Shown: positions 35,358 to 47,450 of the stretch, piece after piece
Layout: each line of letters begins with the position of its first letter
Position numbering within the stretch: the first letter of the stretch is position 1
DNA from: Primulina eburnea
Taxonomy: Eukaryota > Streptophyta > Magnoliopsida > Lamiales > Gesneriaceae
DNA length: 64,000 nucleotides
Direction: 5' to 3'
NCBI RefSeq assembly: GCF_022965805.1
Contig: NC_133102.1
Location: forward strand, 8,626,885-8,690,884
Notes under the pieces: model-generated
What the model saw: the letters and a program-made list of their open reading frames with translations, nothing else
Told to the model about the DNA's origin: nothing
Database searches by the model: none
Program-made: the position numbers and the translations under genes

Positions 35358-38300
35358 TTAAAGGGATTTCCCACGGATTTCTAAAACACCAAAGGGAAAA
35401 ACTTCAGTAACAGTAAAAGGCCCGGACCATTTGGAGCGAAGTTTACCTGGCATGAGTTTCAAACGAGAGTTATAAAGAAGAACTTTTTGTCCAGACTCAA
35501 ATTCCCTGTGCACAATCCTTGCATCATGCCACTTCTTTGTCTTTTCTTTGTAGATTTTTGCATTCTCATATGCATCAAGACGAAATTCCTCCAGCTCATT
35601 GAGTTGTAGAAGACGCTGATAACCTGTAGCTTGCACATCAAAGTTCAAAAATTTAGTAGCCCATAATGCCCTATGCTCTAGTTCAATAGGAAGGTGTCAA
35701 GCTTTTCCATAGAACAAACGAAAAGGGGAAGTTCCTATAGGGGTTTTAAATGCTGTTCTATATGCCCATAATGCATCATCCAATTTACTAGCTCATTCCT
35801 TCCTAGAAGATCCAACGGTTTTCTCAAGAATTTTCTTAATCTCCCTATTTGACACTTCTAATTGACCACTAGTTTGAGGATGATAAGGTGTTGGCACCTT
35901 GTGCGTGACCCCATACTTAGTTAACAGAGACTCAAAATAGCGATTACAGAAGTGTTTTCCGCCATCGCTAATAATGGCTCTAGGTGTGCCAAATCTTGCA
36001 AAATTATTTTTCTTTAAAACTTGGATCACAACCTTAGAGTCATTGGTTCTACAAGCACTTGCTTCCACCCACTTGGATACGTAATCCACAGCCACCAAAT
36101 TATATTTATTTCTTAAGGAATATGGAAATGGCCCCAGGAAATCAATTCCCCACACATCGAACAATTCACAGATTAAAATATTATTCCATGGCATTTCGTG
36201 TCTCCTTGAAATATTACCAACACGTTGGCATTCATTGCAATTCAAAACATAAGTGTGTGCATCCTTGAACAGTGTAGGCCAGTAGAATCCAGCTTGAAGG
36301 ATTTTTGTAGCAGTTTACTTGCCCCAAAATGTCCTCTAGTTGGACCACTATGACAATGAGAAAGTATAGAACTTACCTCTTCCGCTGGAATACACCTATG
36401 AATAATGCCATCTGCACAAATTCTAAACAAAATAGGATCTTCCCAAAGATAATATTTTATATCTGAAAAGAACTTCTTTTTCTGATGATATGTAAGATGA
36501 GAAAGAATAAATTTGCATGACAAATAATTGACAAAATCAGCATACCATGGTAAATTAGAGATGACATAAAGTTTCTCGTCAGGGAATTCATCTCTAATTA
36601 CATACTTACCTTCATCGGACTTCTCCAATCTCGATAGATGATCAGCAACTTGGTTTTCAGTCCCCTTGCGATCCACGATCTCTATGTCAAATTCTTGCAG
36701 TAGAAGGTTCCATCTTATCAATCTTGGCTTGGCATCCTTCTTGTTTAAGAGATATTTCAAAGCTGAATGATCCGTGTGGACTATCACTTTACTCCCTACA
36801 AGGTATGGCCGAAACTTGTCCAAAGAAAAAACAACGGCCAACAACTTTTTTCTGTGGTGGAGTAGTTCAATTGAGCTCCTGAAAGTGTCATGCTTGCATA
36901 GTAGATTACATGCAAGAATTTGTCCCTCTTTTGCCCCAAAACAGCCCCTAAAGCAATATCACTTGAATCACACATGAGTTCAAACGGTAGATTCCAATCT
37001 GGTGCAACAATGATCGGCGTGGTGGTCAAATTTTTCTTTAATACCTGAAAAGCTTGTAAACAATCCTCAGAAAAAACAAAAATAACATCTTTCATTAGCA
37101 AATTAGTTAAAGGCTTAGTAATACTTGAGAAATCCTTGAAAAATCGCCTATAAAAACCTGCATGCCCAATAAAGCTACGAATTCCTTTGAAATTAGTGGG
37201 AGGAGGAAGCTTTTCTATGATCTCTACCTTAGCTCTATCCACTTCAATACATTTTTCAGAAATTTTGTGACCAAAGACAATTCCTTCCTTTACAATGAAA
37301 TGAAATTTCTCCCAGTTAAGTACAAGATTCGTTTCTTCACATCTCTTTAGCACTTTTGACAAATTAATCAAACAAGAGTCGAAGGAAGAACCAAAAACAG
37401 AAAAGTCATCCATGAAGACCTCAATATACTTTTCAACCATATCATGAAAAATCGACATCGTACAACGTTGAAAAGTAGCAGGAGCATTACACAAACCAAA
37501 TGGCATTCTTTTATAAGCAAATGTACAATAGGGACAAGTAAAAGTGGTCTTATCTTGATCTTCGGGGTCTATGAGGATTTGCATATATCCAGAATAACCA
37601 TCTAAAAAACAATAGAAAGCATGACCTGTCAAACTCTCTAACATTTGATCAACAAAAGGTAAGTGGAAGTGATCCTTTCTTGTGGCATCATTCAATTTGT
37701 GATAATCAATACAAACACGCCACCCAGTCATAGTTCTAGTGGGGATTAATTCGTTATTTTCATTTTCAACAACAGTGATTCCCCATTTCTTAGGAACAAC
37801 ATGCACAGGACTTACCCACTTGCTATCGGATATAAGAAAGATCATACCTGCATCAAGGAGTTTGATTACCTCCTTTTTGACGACCTCTTGCATAGCTGGA
37901 TTCAATCTCCTTTGAGGTTGAGTAGTGGGAGAGTGCTCCTTCTCCATTAAAATTTTGTGCATGCACATGGATGGATTTATTCCCTTGATGTCAGCTATGC
38001 TCCATCCAATGGCATATATGTGATCCTTCAGCACTCTCAAGAGCTTATCTTCCTCATCACCTGTCAAGGAAGAAGAAACAATTACTGGCAGTTTATGTTC
38101 TTCCTTCAAAAATAAATATTTTAAATGAGGAGGAAGTAGTTTGAGTTCGAGGAATGGGGGTTCTTCTATGGAAGGTTTAAGTGATTTTGGAATATGTCCA
38201 AGCTCCCCAATCTTCGAATTCACCGATCTTGGCAAAGGCTTTGATCCCTCCAAGTAGTTCACACATTCCTCCACCTCTTCTCTGCTGGATTCCGTGGACT

Positions 38301-38608
38301 TTGGGCTAACCAAAAGCTTTTCCAGTGGGTCTTCAATAAAAGTATACTGCACACTACACTCAACAATATCATCAATAGCATCTATTCTATAACAATCAGA
38401 AGATCCAGGATATTTCATACTACGAAAAACATTAAAAGTTACCTTCTCATCATTCAACCTCAAAACTAACTCACCTTTTGCACATCTATGAGAGCTCTTC
38501 CGGTAGCTAGGAAAGGACGACCTAAAATTAAGGGGATCTCACGATCCTCCTCCATGTCTAGCACAACAAAATCAACTGGAAATATAAATTTATCAACGTT
38601 AACCAAAA
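35358..38608 (-). pseudogene. Athila pol pseudogene (protease end, RT, RNase H, integrase)
   Basis: On the minus strand 38608-38470 gives the end of the protease region, including [15 protein letters not shown]. 36796-38463 is a 555-residue open stretch with RT: WRVCIDYHKLNDATRKDHF, MPFGLCNAPATFQRC and the catalytic box VFMDDFSVFG, then the RNase H start ([14 protein letters not shown]). A frameshift near 36840 moves to 36242-36844 with [10 protein letters not shown] and ADHLSRLE. Another near 36245 moves to integrase ([40 protein letters not shown]), whose D, D and E are all present with the usual 35-residue spacing. A further break near 35700 leads to the C-terminal segment at 35358-35648. 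Frame breaks make it non-functional. Confidence 0.9.
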
Positions 38609-38613
38609 CATCC

Positions 38614-41611
38614 TGTAAAGGCCCGAAAATTTGTACTTGAAAATTTACGAAAAATTAAAAATTTTCCTTTTAAATAATTAAAATGTCTCAATCATAAGTT
38701 AAACTGACAAAAATGTTTGATATTCAAAATAGCAGCGGAAGAATTCTAATGTTTGCAAAATAATGACTTAAAAATAATTCAGCAACATAAAAACTTGATT
38801 TGAATTAAAAACAATAAATGCTGAAATGAGGTCCTCGGGTTCCACTACTGCCGACCCAAGCCAGCTCACTGGTCCCCGCCCTCGGCCCCGAACTCATCAG
38901 TACCTACAACAATCAAGTCTAGTGAGCCTAAAGATTCAGCATGCATATATCGTAAATAACGAGTAAATAATATAGTAAAATTTGCATGGGGGTAAAATTA
39001 TCATGTCATGGGGCATAATCGTGAAAATAATTTATCAAGGGCAATTATAATACGTGCATAACTGAACTGAAAATCATAGTGAAAATGTTTGCTTCTCGGA
39101 GCCCTGTACTGATATAGCATGATATAATTTTCTGTTGAGATTATGGTCTACGCAAGTGGCCCCTGCACTGAACTGAACTGACCGGTAACTGGCGACCGGA
39201 TGGAGTAATAATCCCATGACCGGTAACTGACGACCGGGTTTAGTACTGATCCCATGACCGGTAACTGACGACCGGGTAAAATAATGCTCCCATGATAGTG
39301 CAATGGCCACAAGCAATATCGCATAAATCTCAAAATGAATATTTTGCACGTAATATAATTAACCAACATAATTAAATATGAACAATTTCGATCTTCTTGC
39401 ATTAAAATCATGTACTTGCGATATTTAAAAATATCTATATGGCTTGATTGAAGAATGAAAGAAGATATAAACATGTCTTGGTTTGTTTTGACAGAAAACA
39501 AACGAAATAACGACGCGGCGCGGCGGAGACGGAGTGCTCTTCACTTTCTCACTTTTTCTCTCTTAATTCCTTTAAACCAAGCATGCATCATAATTATTAT
39601 AATAGCGTAAAAATCATAAACGTGATGCATGAACATTTAAAAATATCATGATTTGTGCTCAGGGCGCTGCCAGGACCCAAATCTCACCCCGGATGCAAAA
39701 TGACCATTTTGCCCCTGGAACCCAAAAATTACCATTTTACCCCTAAACCTCTAAAATTGACCCGAAGCTCACCAAACTTCTTAAAATGTCCCAAAACATA
39801 TTTAAAAACATTCTTAGACATAAATTTGAGCGCAATTCTCAACTTAACCGATTCGTTTTAAAACTTGGACCGGGGTCCCGGTTTTAACCCGAATCGAACC
39901 AAAAAATTAACCAAAACTCTCCCAAATTTTTGCCATAATTTACGAACACTAGAATACTCCTAAAACAATATCATTAAGCCTCTAAACTCACGGTTAAGAC
40001 CTCCAGCACCGAACAAGAACTCTCGGTCCTCTCACAATTCACCGCCTCGTGCGCCCCTTAACCAAATTTCACTCCAACAGCAAATCCTCGATGCACCAGC
40101 CCTGAACCCACCTAATATAGACCTTAAAGGACCTACCTTAACCACTCCGTCGGCCCCATGCAGCACACATGATTCACAAACGCTAAATCCCCAACCGTGA
40201 CACCACCCGCCCCATTCTACCAAAGGTGCAGCCGGCTAGTCCAGCGATACCAGCAGTGGCACGGCCTTACTGTGCTGCTACTCACACCCACCAGGGTCTG
40301 ATCGGTGCACTGGTTCAGCCATTACAGCGCCCGATCTACCCCTTAACCGAACCACCGCACCAACATGTGCTCTCCTAGGAACCAGCCCGCGATCTCCTCT
40401 CCTACAGCTTTGGTGCTTGCTTTCCTCCCTCAAACCACAACTTAACCCTTACATTAGTCACTACCAGCCCTGAAACCGCAGCCCCTTACACACAAAAGAA
40501 AACAGAAACGGTGAGTGAAAACCGAAGGAATGCAAGAACGTTTGCGAAATTGAAAGCCATGCATACCCACGTTTGGATCAGAAATTTCACAATTAAATAA
40601 ACATTTTACAGCATGTATATGGCGTATGAGATGCAAAAACGAGAGTACAAAGCGTGCCTTAAGATGTTGAAGACAAGAATGATGCAAATGGAGACCCCGA
40701 AGGAGTTTTTCTTTAGCAAAACAAGAGGCCACCAAAGCCTTCAACTGCTGGATCTGAAACCGAGGGTGAGAGGTTCTGAATGGGGGTGTCGGCTATGCAA
40801 AATAATTAGGTTTAGGTTTAGATGATAATTAGGCAATATTTAAATAGCTAACAACCAACTAATGGGCCTAATTTTGATAATTAAAAGTTTAAAAAGGATT
40901 TTTAAGCCCAACAAGATTAAAAATAGGCCCATTAAGTCTAAACTCACTCCCGAAAAATATTTCGTGTTGGAAAGTTTTCAAAAATATTAGCCGAACTCTC
41001 AAAACGACCCCCGATTCGATAAAATTCATGTACCGTTAAAAATAAAGTCCTGCGAGTAAGAATACCCGGTAAAATCCCATTATAGAAAAATCCACTTAAA
41101 ACACCATATATTAATTTATAAAAATTAATCATTTAATTAAAATAGTTTTCCTGAAAATTCTCCGGTCTCCGTTCCTCATTCGAGCGTAAAATGCACTTAG
41201 AAAACCCTACTGCATGAATTTCTAAAATGTATGGAATAATTCTACCATACATGAATTATGCATAAAAATAATTAAACACGAATTAATAAAATAAATATGC
41301 ATTTTATGCTTTAAAATAATTTAAATAAAATACCAAAGAAGTTTAATAACTTGCATGCATGCCAACTTTTTAAAATATATTCACTAACATGCTAAATTAT
41401 CACTCCTTAAATAAGTATTTATTAACTTATCTCAACACTCCATCTCCGGTCCGGTCTCACTTATTTAATTGAAAAGATAATAATTAAACTACTGCGTAAA
41501 ATAAATAAATTTAAAGAAAAGAGTTTAAATACTCATGCAATAAAAATCATTTTAATTTAATTACTAGAAATTATGCATGGCTTATACGCAGTCCAATTTA
41601 CGGGTTCTACA
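38614..41611 (-). repeat. Long 3' LTR (2998 bp) of the chromovirus derivative
   Basis: TG...CA LTR in minus orientation with no reliable coding. It contains three 38-bp tandem repeats at 39181-39294 and a C-rich stretch near 40010-40400. Confidence 0.82.
39181..39294. repeat. Three tandem 38-bp repeats inside the long LTR
   Basis: Units begin accggtaactg(g/a)cgaccgg and end cccatg, with a period of exactly 38 bp. Each unit holds the inverted pair accggt and accgg. Confidence 0.9.
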
Positions 41612-42379
41612 ATCCTTCTCCCCTTAAAAGAAATTTCGTCCTCGAAATTCGCTTATCCTTGATAAACAAAGAGTTTAGACACTTAATTCTAGAATCCTAA
41701 CAATCCACGCTTCCGATGCGCTACTATGATAAGATAAATATTAAGCTGTCCTTACGTCTCCTCAATCCTAAATAAATTTGTCTACCAAAGTCATCGTTTG
41801 TGAATCGCAACTTAAAACAGCTTATGGTGACTTAGTTCTATTCAACTATAGCCCCGAATTTTGACTTATCCCACAGTTTCTCATACTAGAGATGGATTTC
41901 CAAACTTATCGCACCTTACTTTTCTTATACTATACTCGTAATATTCATCGACTTATTATATTAGCATTTATGCAGTTCAACTTAAGAAACATTAGCACCA
42001 AACTTACATAACTTAATTAGTTACAAGTACATCTCAAATATTAAATTGTCGCAAATCTTAAATTTTGAGTAGTGATAATTCATAAAACTCATTTATACAA
42101 TATCAAACTTCTACCTATATTTTAAAGACCTTCAAGTCCCAATTACATGCTTAAACCATTTTCTTGCCAATTACAATATAGTTGAGGCCTAAGGCCCTTG
42201 GACTTTCCTCATTGAAACGAATGTCGCATTCTTACGTATCCTCAATGCTTAATACATGCTAGCGAATAAAACTTATTAAGTCATCTCATGGTAATTTTAA
42301 TAAATCAACTTCACTTATAACACGTAGAGTTCTAGAATCCTCATATCAAGCTTTTAGATTTTTTTACTTGATAAAAAAG
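41612..42379 (-). other. Polypurine tract and internal remnant of the chromovirus derivative
   Basis: On the minus strand gaggacgaaatttctttta and a GGGGAGAAGGAT tract lead into the 3' LTR. The rest has no recognisable coding region. The deletion junction is at 42379/42380. Confidence 0.75.
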
Positions 42380-42760
42380 ATGGAATAATTCTACCATATA
42401 TGAATTATGCATAAAAATAATTAAACACGAATTAATAAAATAAATATATATTTTATGCTTTAAAATAATTTAAATAAAATACCAAAGAAGTTTAATAACT
42501 TGCATGCATGCCAACTTTTTAAAATATATTCACTAACATGCTAAATTACCACTTCTTAAATAAGTCTTTATTAACTTATCTCAATACTCCATCTCCGGTC
42601 CGGCCTCACTTATTTAATTGAAAAAGTAACAATTAAATTACTGCGTAAAATAAATAAATTTAAAGAAAATAATTTAAATACTCATGCAATAAAAATCATT
42701 TTAATTTAATTACTAGAAATTATGCATGGCTTATAAGCAGTCCAATTTACGGATTCTACA
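42380..42760 (-). repeat. Partial 5' LTR (381 bp) of the chromovirus derivative
   Basis: Near-identical to 41231-41611 and of exactly the same length. It represents the first 381 bp of the 5' LTR in element orientation. Confidence 0.85.
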
Positions 42761-44773
42761 CATTCTCTATAACCCCTCTAGGATATTTAATAGACCTATC
42801 AGCAAGTTGAAGGGAAATAGTGATTGGTTTAACTTCTCCAATCCCCAATTTCTCAAAGCATGAATAAGGCATAAGATTTATGCTAGCACCAAGATCACAC
42901 AATACTTTGTTAAAATTAGAATTACCTATAGTGCAAGGAATGGAGAAACTACCTGGATCTTTAAGCTTTGGAGGTAATTTATTTTGCAAAATAGCTGAAC
43001 ATTCCTCAGAAAGCTTAACAGTTTCAAAATCAACAAGTTTCTTCTTTTTAGTCAAAATATCTTTCAAGAATTTAGCATAAGAAGGCATTTGAGCCAAAGC
43101 CTCTACAAAAAGAATATTTATGTGCAATTTCTTAAAAACTTCAAGAAATTTCAAAAATTGTTGATCCAATTGTAGTTGCCTTGCTCTTTGAGGAAAAGGA
43201 AGTGTATTAATATCAATATTATCATTAGAATCGAATTCCTTACCTTTCTTACATGTCTTCCGTGTAGAGGTGGTGTGAGTGTGCTGTTCCTTAGCATCTT
43301 CTGTCTTTGATTCTACTCCTCCATCATTCTTTGCCTCCATATCTGTAGAATTTTGCCTCTTTGGTTCCTCTTCCTCGGCCTTGATCACTGTACTCACTGC
43401 ATTAACTCCTTTAGGATTTTTCTCAGTATCACTTGGTAGTGTTCCAAGGGGTCGATTTGCTAATTTATTGGCTATTTGACCCATTTGAGCATCCAACCTT
43501 CGTAAAATAGCGTCATGATTCTGCAGTCTCGTCTCCATTCCCACAACATGTTTCATCATAAAATCCTCATAAATTGGTCTTTGATCTTCTTGCTTGAATC
43601 CTGGAGGTGCTGCAGGTACCAATAATCCTTGTTGTCTCACTTGTTGAGGAATGGGCAGTGGAGGAATATGTGTTGGATTAAGGGAATTTTCTGTATTCTT
43701 CCAAGAAAAATTAGGGTGATTCTTCCATCCTGGATTGTATGTGGAACTGTATGGATTGGATTGCTGTCTCCATTGATTCCCCACAAAATTCACTGCTTCT
43801 TCATCAAAGATGGGTTGTTCCTCGATGAATAATCCTTGGACCTGATTTGCTTGATTTGATTTCAGCTGAGAGAATTGATGGGCCAAACCATCAATTTTAG
43901 CAGCAAGTGCATTCAACACATCCATTTCAAGAACTCCGGCCTTCTTTTCTCGTTTAATATCTGGCCAACCCGCACTATTTTCAGCCATATTTGAAATTAT
44001 TTCAAGTGCAACTCGTGGAGTCTTCCTGTATAAGCTACCATTGGCTGCCTCATCTAGCATTGAACATACGGAAGGATCTACTCCGTTATAGAAAATCTGA
44101 ACTTGTTCAGATGAAGAGAAACCATGTTGAGGACACCTCCTCAACATCTTTCTAAATCTTCCCCAAGCTGTATGTAATGTCTCCCATCCTTCTGGAGAAA
44201 AGATGATATATCCATACGCAGTTGTGCTAGCTTGGTGGGTGGAAAATATTGATTCATGAAAATTTCCACCAAACCATTCCATGTAGTAATAGAACCAGCT
44301 GGTAGATCTCTAAGCCATTATGCTGCTTCACCATGCAAAGAGAAAGGGAATAGTCTCAATCTTATGGCATCTGTGCTCACTCCATTGAATTTGATTGTGT
44401 CACAGATAGATAAAAGTCCCTCCAGATGTGCATTAGGATCCTCGGTCTGCTATCCTCAAAATCTCACTTGATACTGTATCATTTGAATGATGGATGGCTT
44501 CAACTCAAAATTATTTGCTTCCACGGTTGGGCGAGTGATGCTAGAACCATAACCTCCAGTGGTTTGTCTAGTGAGATCATAGACAGTGAGATTATCTTCC
44601 TCGTTCTCCATTGCTTCAATCCCTGATGTTTCAACTTTCTCCTCTTGTTTTAATTGTTCTTCAACGTCAAAGTCTGAGGATTTCTCCCTTTGTGCTCTAC
44701 GTCTCCGTCGAAAAGTATTCTCAATCTCTGGATCAAATGGCTCCAATTCTGTCCTTCCTTTAGCACGGCTCAT
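42761..44773 (-). pseudogene. Athila gag-protease pseudogene
   Basis: The minus-strand ATG at 44773 gives MSRAKGRTELEPFDPEIEN, the usual Athila gag start. An in-frame stop follows near 44456 and another near 44325 where the family has a Lys/Ala-rich helix (HGEAA, stop, WLRDLPAGSITTW). 44282-42756 is then open for 508 residues, with the gag C-terminal half and a protease motif (CDLGASINLMPYS; DLGAS rather than DTGAS, normal in this lineage). The open stretch ends where the chromovirus inserted (42760); the rest of the protease resumes at 38608. Confidence 0.88.
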
Positions 44774-44898
44774 GCACAGCAAGATAATTCTTGAAAATAA
44801 ATAAACAAACTTTAAATGTACGAATATGCGTAAAATCAACGAAATTAAATAAAACCTAATATCAAGATAATAATAAATCCTAAAATTAAACAATTCAA

Positions 44899-44914
44899 TC
44901 CCCGGCAACGGCGC
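44899..44914 (-). other. Primer-binding site of the Athila element (tRNA-Asp type)
   Basis: On the minus strand gcgccgttgccgggga lies about 8 bases after the 5' LTR. It matches the 3' end of tRNA-Asp used by Athila/Tat elements. The family form starts tggcgcc; here the preceding bases are tt, so the first matching positions are altered. Confidence 0.82.
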
Positions 44915-44922
44915 AAAAAACT

Positions 44923-46275
44923 TGACCGACGATTTCGGTTTGGGAATAAATCTAGCAAGCGGACTAGGTCAAGTAATAGTATTTGGAGATGAGTCCAGGT
45001 ATCGTACCCACAGAGATCGATGTGTAATTACTAGAATATGAATTATTTTTCCTAATTTAGGCTAAATAAAATTCAAATGATGGGAGATAGATTAATCCAA
45101 ACTAAATTAAACTATTTAAATAAATTAACTAAAGCAAAAAAAAAATCCAAATTATTAAGCTAGACGAAAATTCAAATTATTTAAAAACGACTAAGGCGCA
45201 CAACGGTACCGAGACAACTTATAATCTACGTGTCAAATTTAAATTCAATAAATTAATTATTTAATTCACGACGGAATTCCCAAAATTATTCATTAAACGA
45301 TTCCTCGAATTAATAAACCTAATTAAATCTAACAGTCTAATTATTTCTAACTGAATTTAATTAGATTCAACCACATTAGATCGTTGTGAAATTCCAGTTT
45401 TTCAACCTAAAGTCGCACATTGAAATCGAATACTATTTCTACTCAATTTAACCATGTGTTGATTGATGTGTGAAGAAAATATTAATCTATCGCCTTCCGG
45501 TTTTAGATTAACCAACAAATATTCAATTTAATTGGCCAGATTAAAAGAACACGTGATAAACGACATCAATCAATGAATAGAATAAATAATCTAATTGAAT
45601 TAAACTCAAAACATCAAAAAATAATATGTCTCGGCCCTATCATGGCCTTAGTCTATAAAAATATTTTCCATAAACTTAAAACAAAAGTCAAAATCAGTGT
45701 TTAAATTTAATGCAGAAAACATGATTAAGAAGGAAGGAAAAAGATTCTCTGTGATTTGTAGCATGTGTGAGGAATTCCTCCAACAAAAGTCTTCTGTCTT
45801 CCTCTCTTCTTTTCCTTCTTCCGCGCTGATGCTACTTCACAGTAGCTTTCTCTTCTGCCTTTTCTCTCCTTCCTTCACTCTTTATGTTACGGCGCTGCTT
45901 CCTTCTGTACGTTCTGCCCTTCCGCCTCTCTTTACGCTTCTTTTTTCCTTATCAATGGGCCTCTTCCTCCAAATATTTTTAAGGCCCATCTCAAATAAAA
46001 AGAGGTGTAGATAAGATCATTATCAATATTTACATAAATTTTTCAAGATTTCAATATCATCAAGGAATAAAAATATTTTATTTTCTTTCTTTTGATATTT
46101 TTTTCTTTGAAGTCTTGTAAATTCATCTTTTATTCCAAATTTAATCATTTTCCTCTTTTATTCAAATCCACAATTATTAATTCAATTAAGAAAATAGTTA
46201 GAGATAAAAATATTAGATAAGGGCAAATATTATTAAATCAAATCCCTAAAATCTTTGCAAGATTTGGCCTTATCA
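44923..46275 (-). repeat. 5' LTR (minus orientation) of the Athila element
   Basis: 1353 bp, paired with 32212-33559. Followed by the CTTAG target duplication. Confidence 0.92.
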
Positions 46276-46351
46276 CTTAGTTTTACCCTTATCTTATTTT
46301 TATCTGCTTTATAATCTTCAGGGTTTTGACTTAACCACAAAGATAGAAATT

Positions 46352-47450
46352 ATTAAGGAAATTTTTATTATGGTGATACACTGCTTAAAGAAAACTAGAC
46401 CCTTAGTTTTAGTGATTTACTGCTTAAAGAAAATCAGAATCGCAAGGTTCTACTAATTTTATGGTGAAGGAAAACCTTAACATTCACTAAGAAAAAAACT
46501 CTAGCAGGCAGTTGAAATAAGACATCAACAAACATATAATTTAGTACTTAAAAACCAGAAGTAATAGTCATCTCGCTAGTTTCTTATGATAATATATCAT
46601 ATAATCTTTAACAAGAGAATGTTGTTATCTGTTTTGTTTGTATTATCTGTTAGATAATATACATATTTAAGGTGATTGTTTTGTACAATAATACACTTCA
46701 TTTAATGTCATTACATGAACTATACAAGATCATTTATTACTCATTATAACAAAGTTTATTCTTGAATTCAGATACTCTTAATGGGTAAAAGAGACGTTCT
46801 TATTTGAACGTTGAAGATCAATTAATATATAAAGGTTTATTGAGGATTCACAAAATATCTCTCTAACTCTCGAACTCTGAATTTACTGTGAATCATCTTT
46901 CAAAAAGACTCGAGCCTTTCAAAGCCTCAGAGAAGCCAATACATACTTTAAAACCTTATCATATTCAAAAGATCGTTTGTGCTATTTTTATTCATACTCC
47001 TTAATTGTTTTAAATATTGTAAAGTGTGAAACATTTGTAATATGATGAAAGAGTCTTTCCCATTATTAAATTTCTTAAAGTGATTGCATTATAATACTAG
47101 GAGTTTTAGTAGGTAAAAGTAAGATATGTTAAAGTGGGTTTGTACAAGTATTTACCAATTAAAGTTTTCTAGTGATATCTTCTGAAAAAGAAGATGATGA
47201 GACGTATAAGAATTTTGTTCATGGAACTTCTAGAAACAAGTCTTGTGTCTTACTGTTTTCTATTGTTTTTAGTTTAATTAAAGTGTTGTGGACTGATTCT
47301 GTACTTCTAAAAGTAGTTTGTTGTACTTTCAAAAAACGATATCAGCTTCTGACTTTTTAAAACATTTCAGAAGGACACTTTTGAAAAACAAAAGAATTTA
47401 AAGTTTGAATTGTTTTCAAACTCTCTGAAAATACTTCATCGATTCTATCA
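46352..47450 (+). repeat. 3' LTR of the second Sirevirus
   Basis: Begins after a decayed polypurine tract (acaaagatagaaat) and ends cgattctatca. It aligns with 24072-24951 and more weakly with 3322-4331. The terminal bases have mutated away from TG. Confidence 0.8.

Larger units (their letters stand above)
38614..42760 (-). mobile_element. Internally deleted chromovirus inserted in the Athila protease
   Basis: A 2998-bp LTR (38614-41611) is followed by a polypurine tract and about 770 bp of internal DNA, then by only 381 bp of the other LTR (42380-42760, equivalent to 41231-41611). On the minus strand the LTR starts TGTAGAA(C/T)CCGTAAATTGG and ends GGGCCTTTACA. The motif ttcgaggacgaaattt before the tract is typical of Tekay/Del chromoviruses. 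Flanks catcc and cattc are a 4/5 target duplication, and the Athila protease reading continues across it. One deletion removed most of the 5' LTR and nearly all of gag-pol. Confidence 0.85.
32212..46275 (-). mobile_element. Athila-type Ty3 retrotransposon inserted in the Sirevirus
   Basis: LTRs at 32212-33559 and 44923-46275 are closely similar, start TGACC(T/G)ACGATTTCGG and end GGCCTTATCA. A perfect 5-bp target duplication CTTAG flanks the element (32207-32211, 46276-46280). On the minus strand the order is 5' LTR, tRNA-Asp-type primer-binding site, gag, protease, RT, RNase H, integrase, a 1.8 kb non-coding stretch, polypurine tract, 3' LTR. RT with FMDDFSVFG and the tRNA-Asp site point to the Athila lineage. 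Coding is broken, and a chromovirus derivative sits in the protease. Net length without it is about 9.9 kb. Confidence 0.92.
24072..47450 (+). mobile_element. Decayed Sirevirus (Copia) hosting nested insertions
   Basis: Truncated 5' LTR, tRNA-Met primer-binding site, gag, pol and ORF3 remnants and a 3' LTR follow in the correct order on the plus strand. An LTR block sits in gag (about 25159-26438) and a 14 kb Athila-type element sits after ORF3 (32212-46275). All coding parts carry stops and frameshifts. Without insertions the element is about 8 kb. Family identity rests on LTR end similarity and ORF3 homology with the element at 1-4331. Confidence 0.88.

Noticed and set aside
39655..40825. 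Short ORFs in a relatively GC-rich, proline-rich stretch
   Set aside because: Within the long chromovirus LTR; no domain and no codon pattern.
45697..46014. 105-aa and 146-aa ORFs with Leu/Phe/Ser-rich stretches (also 32858-33298)
   Set aside because: They lie inside the two Athila LTRs and run opposite to the element; chance reading in pyrimidine-rich LTR DNA.
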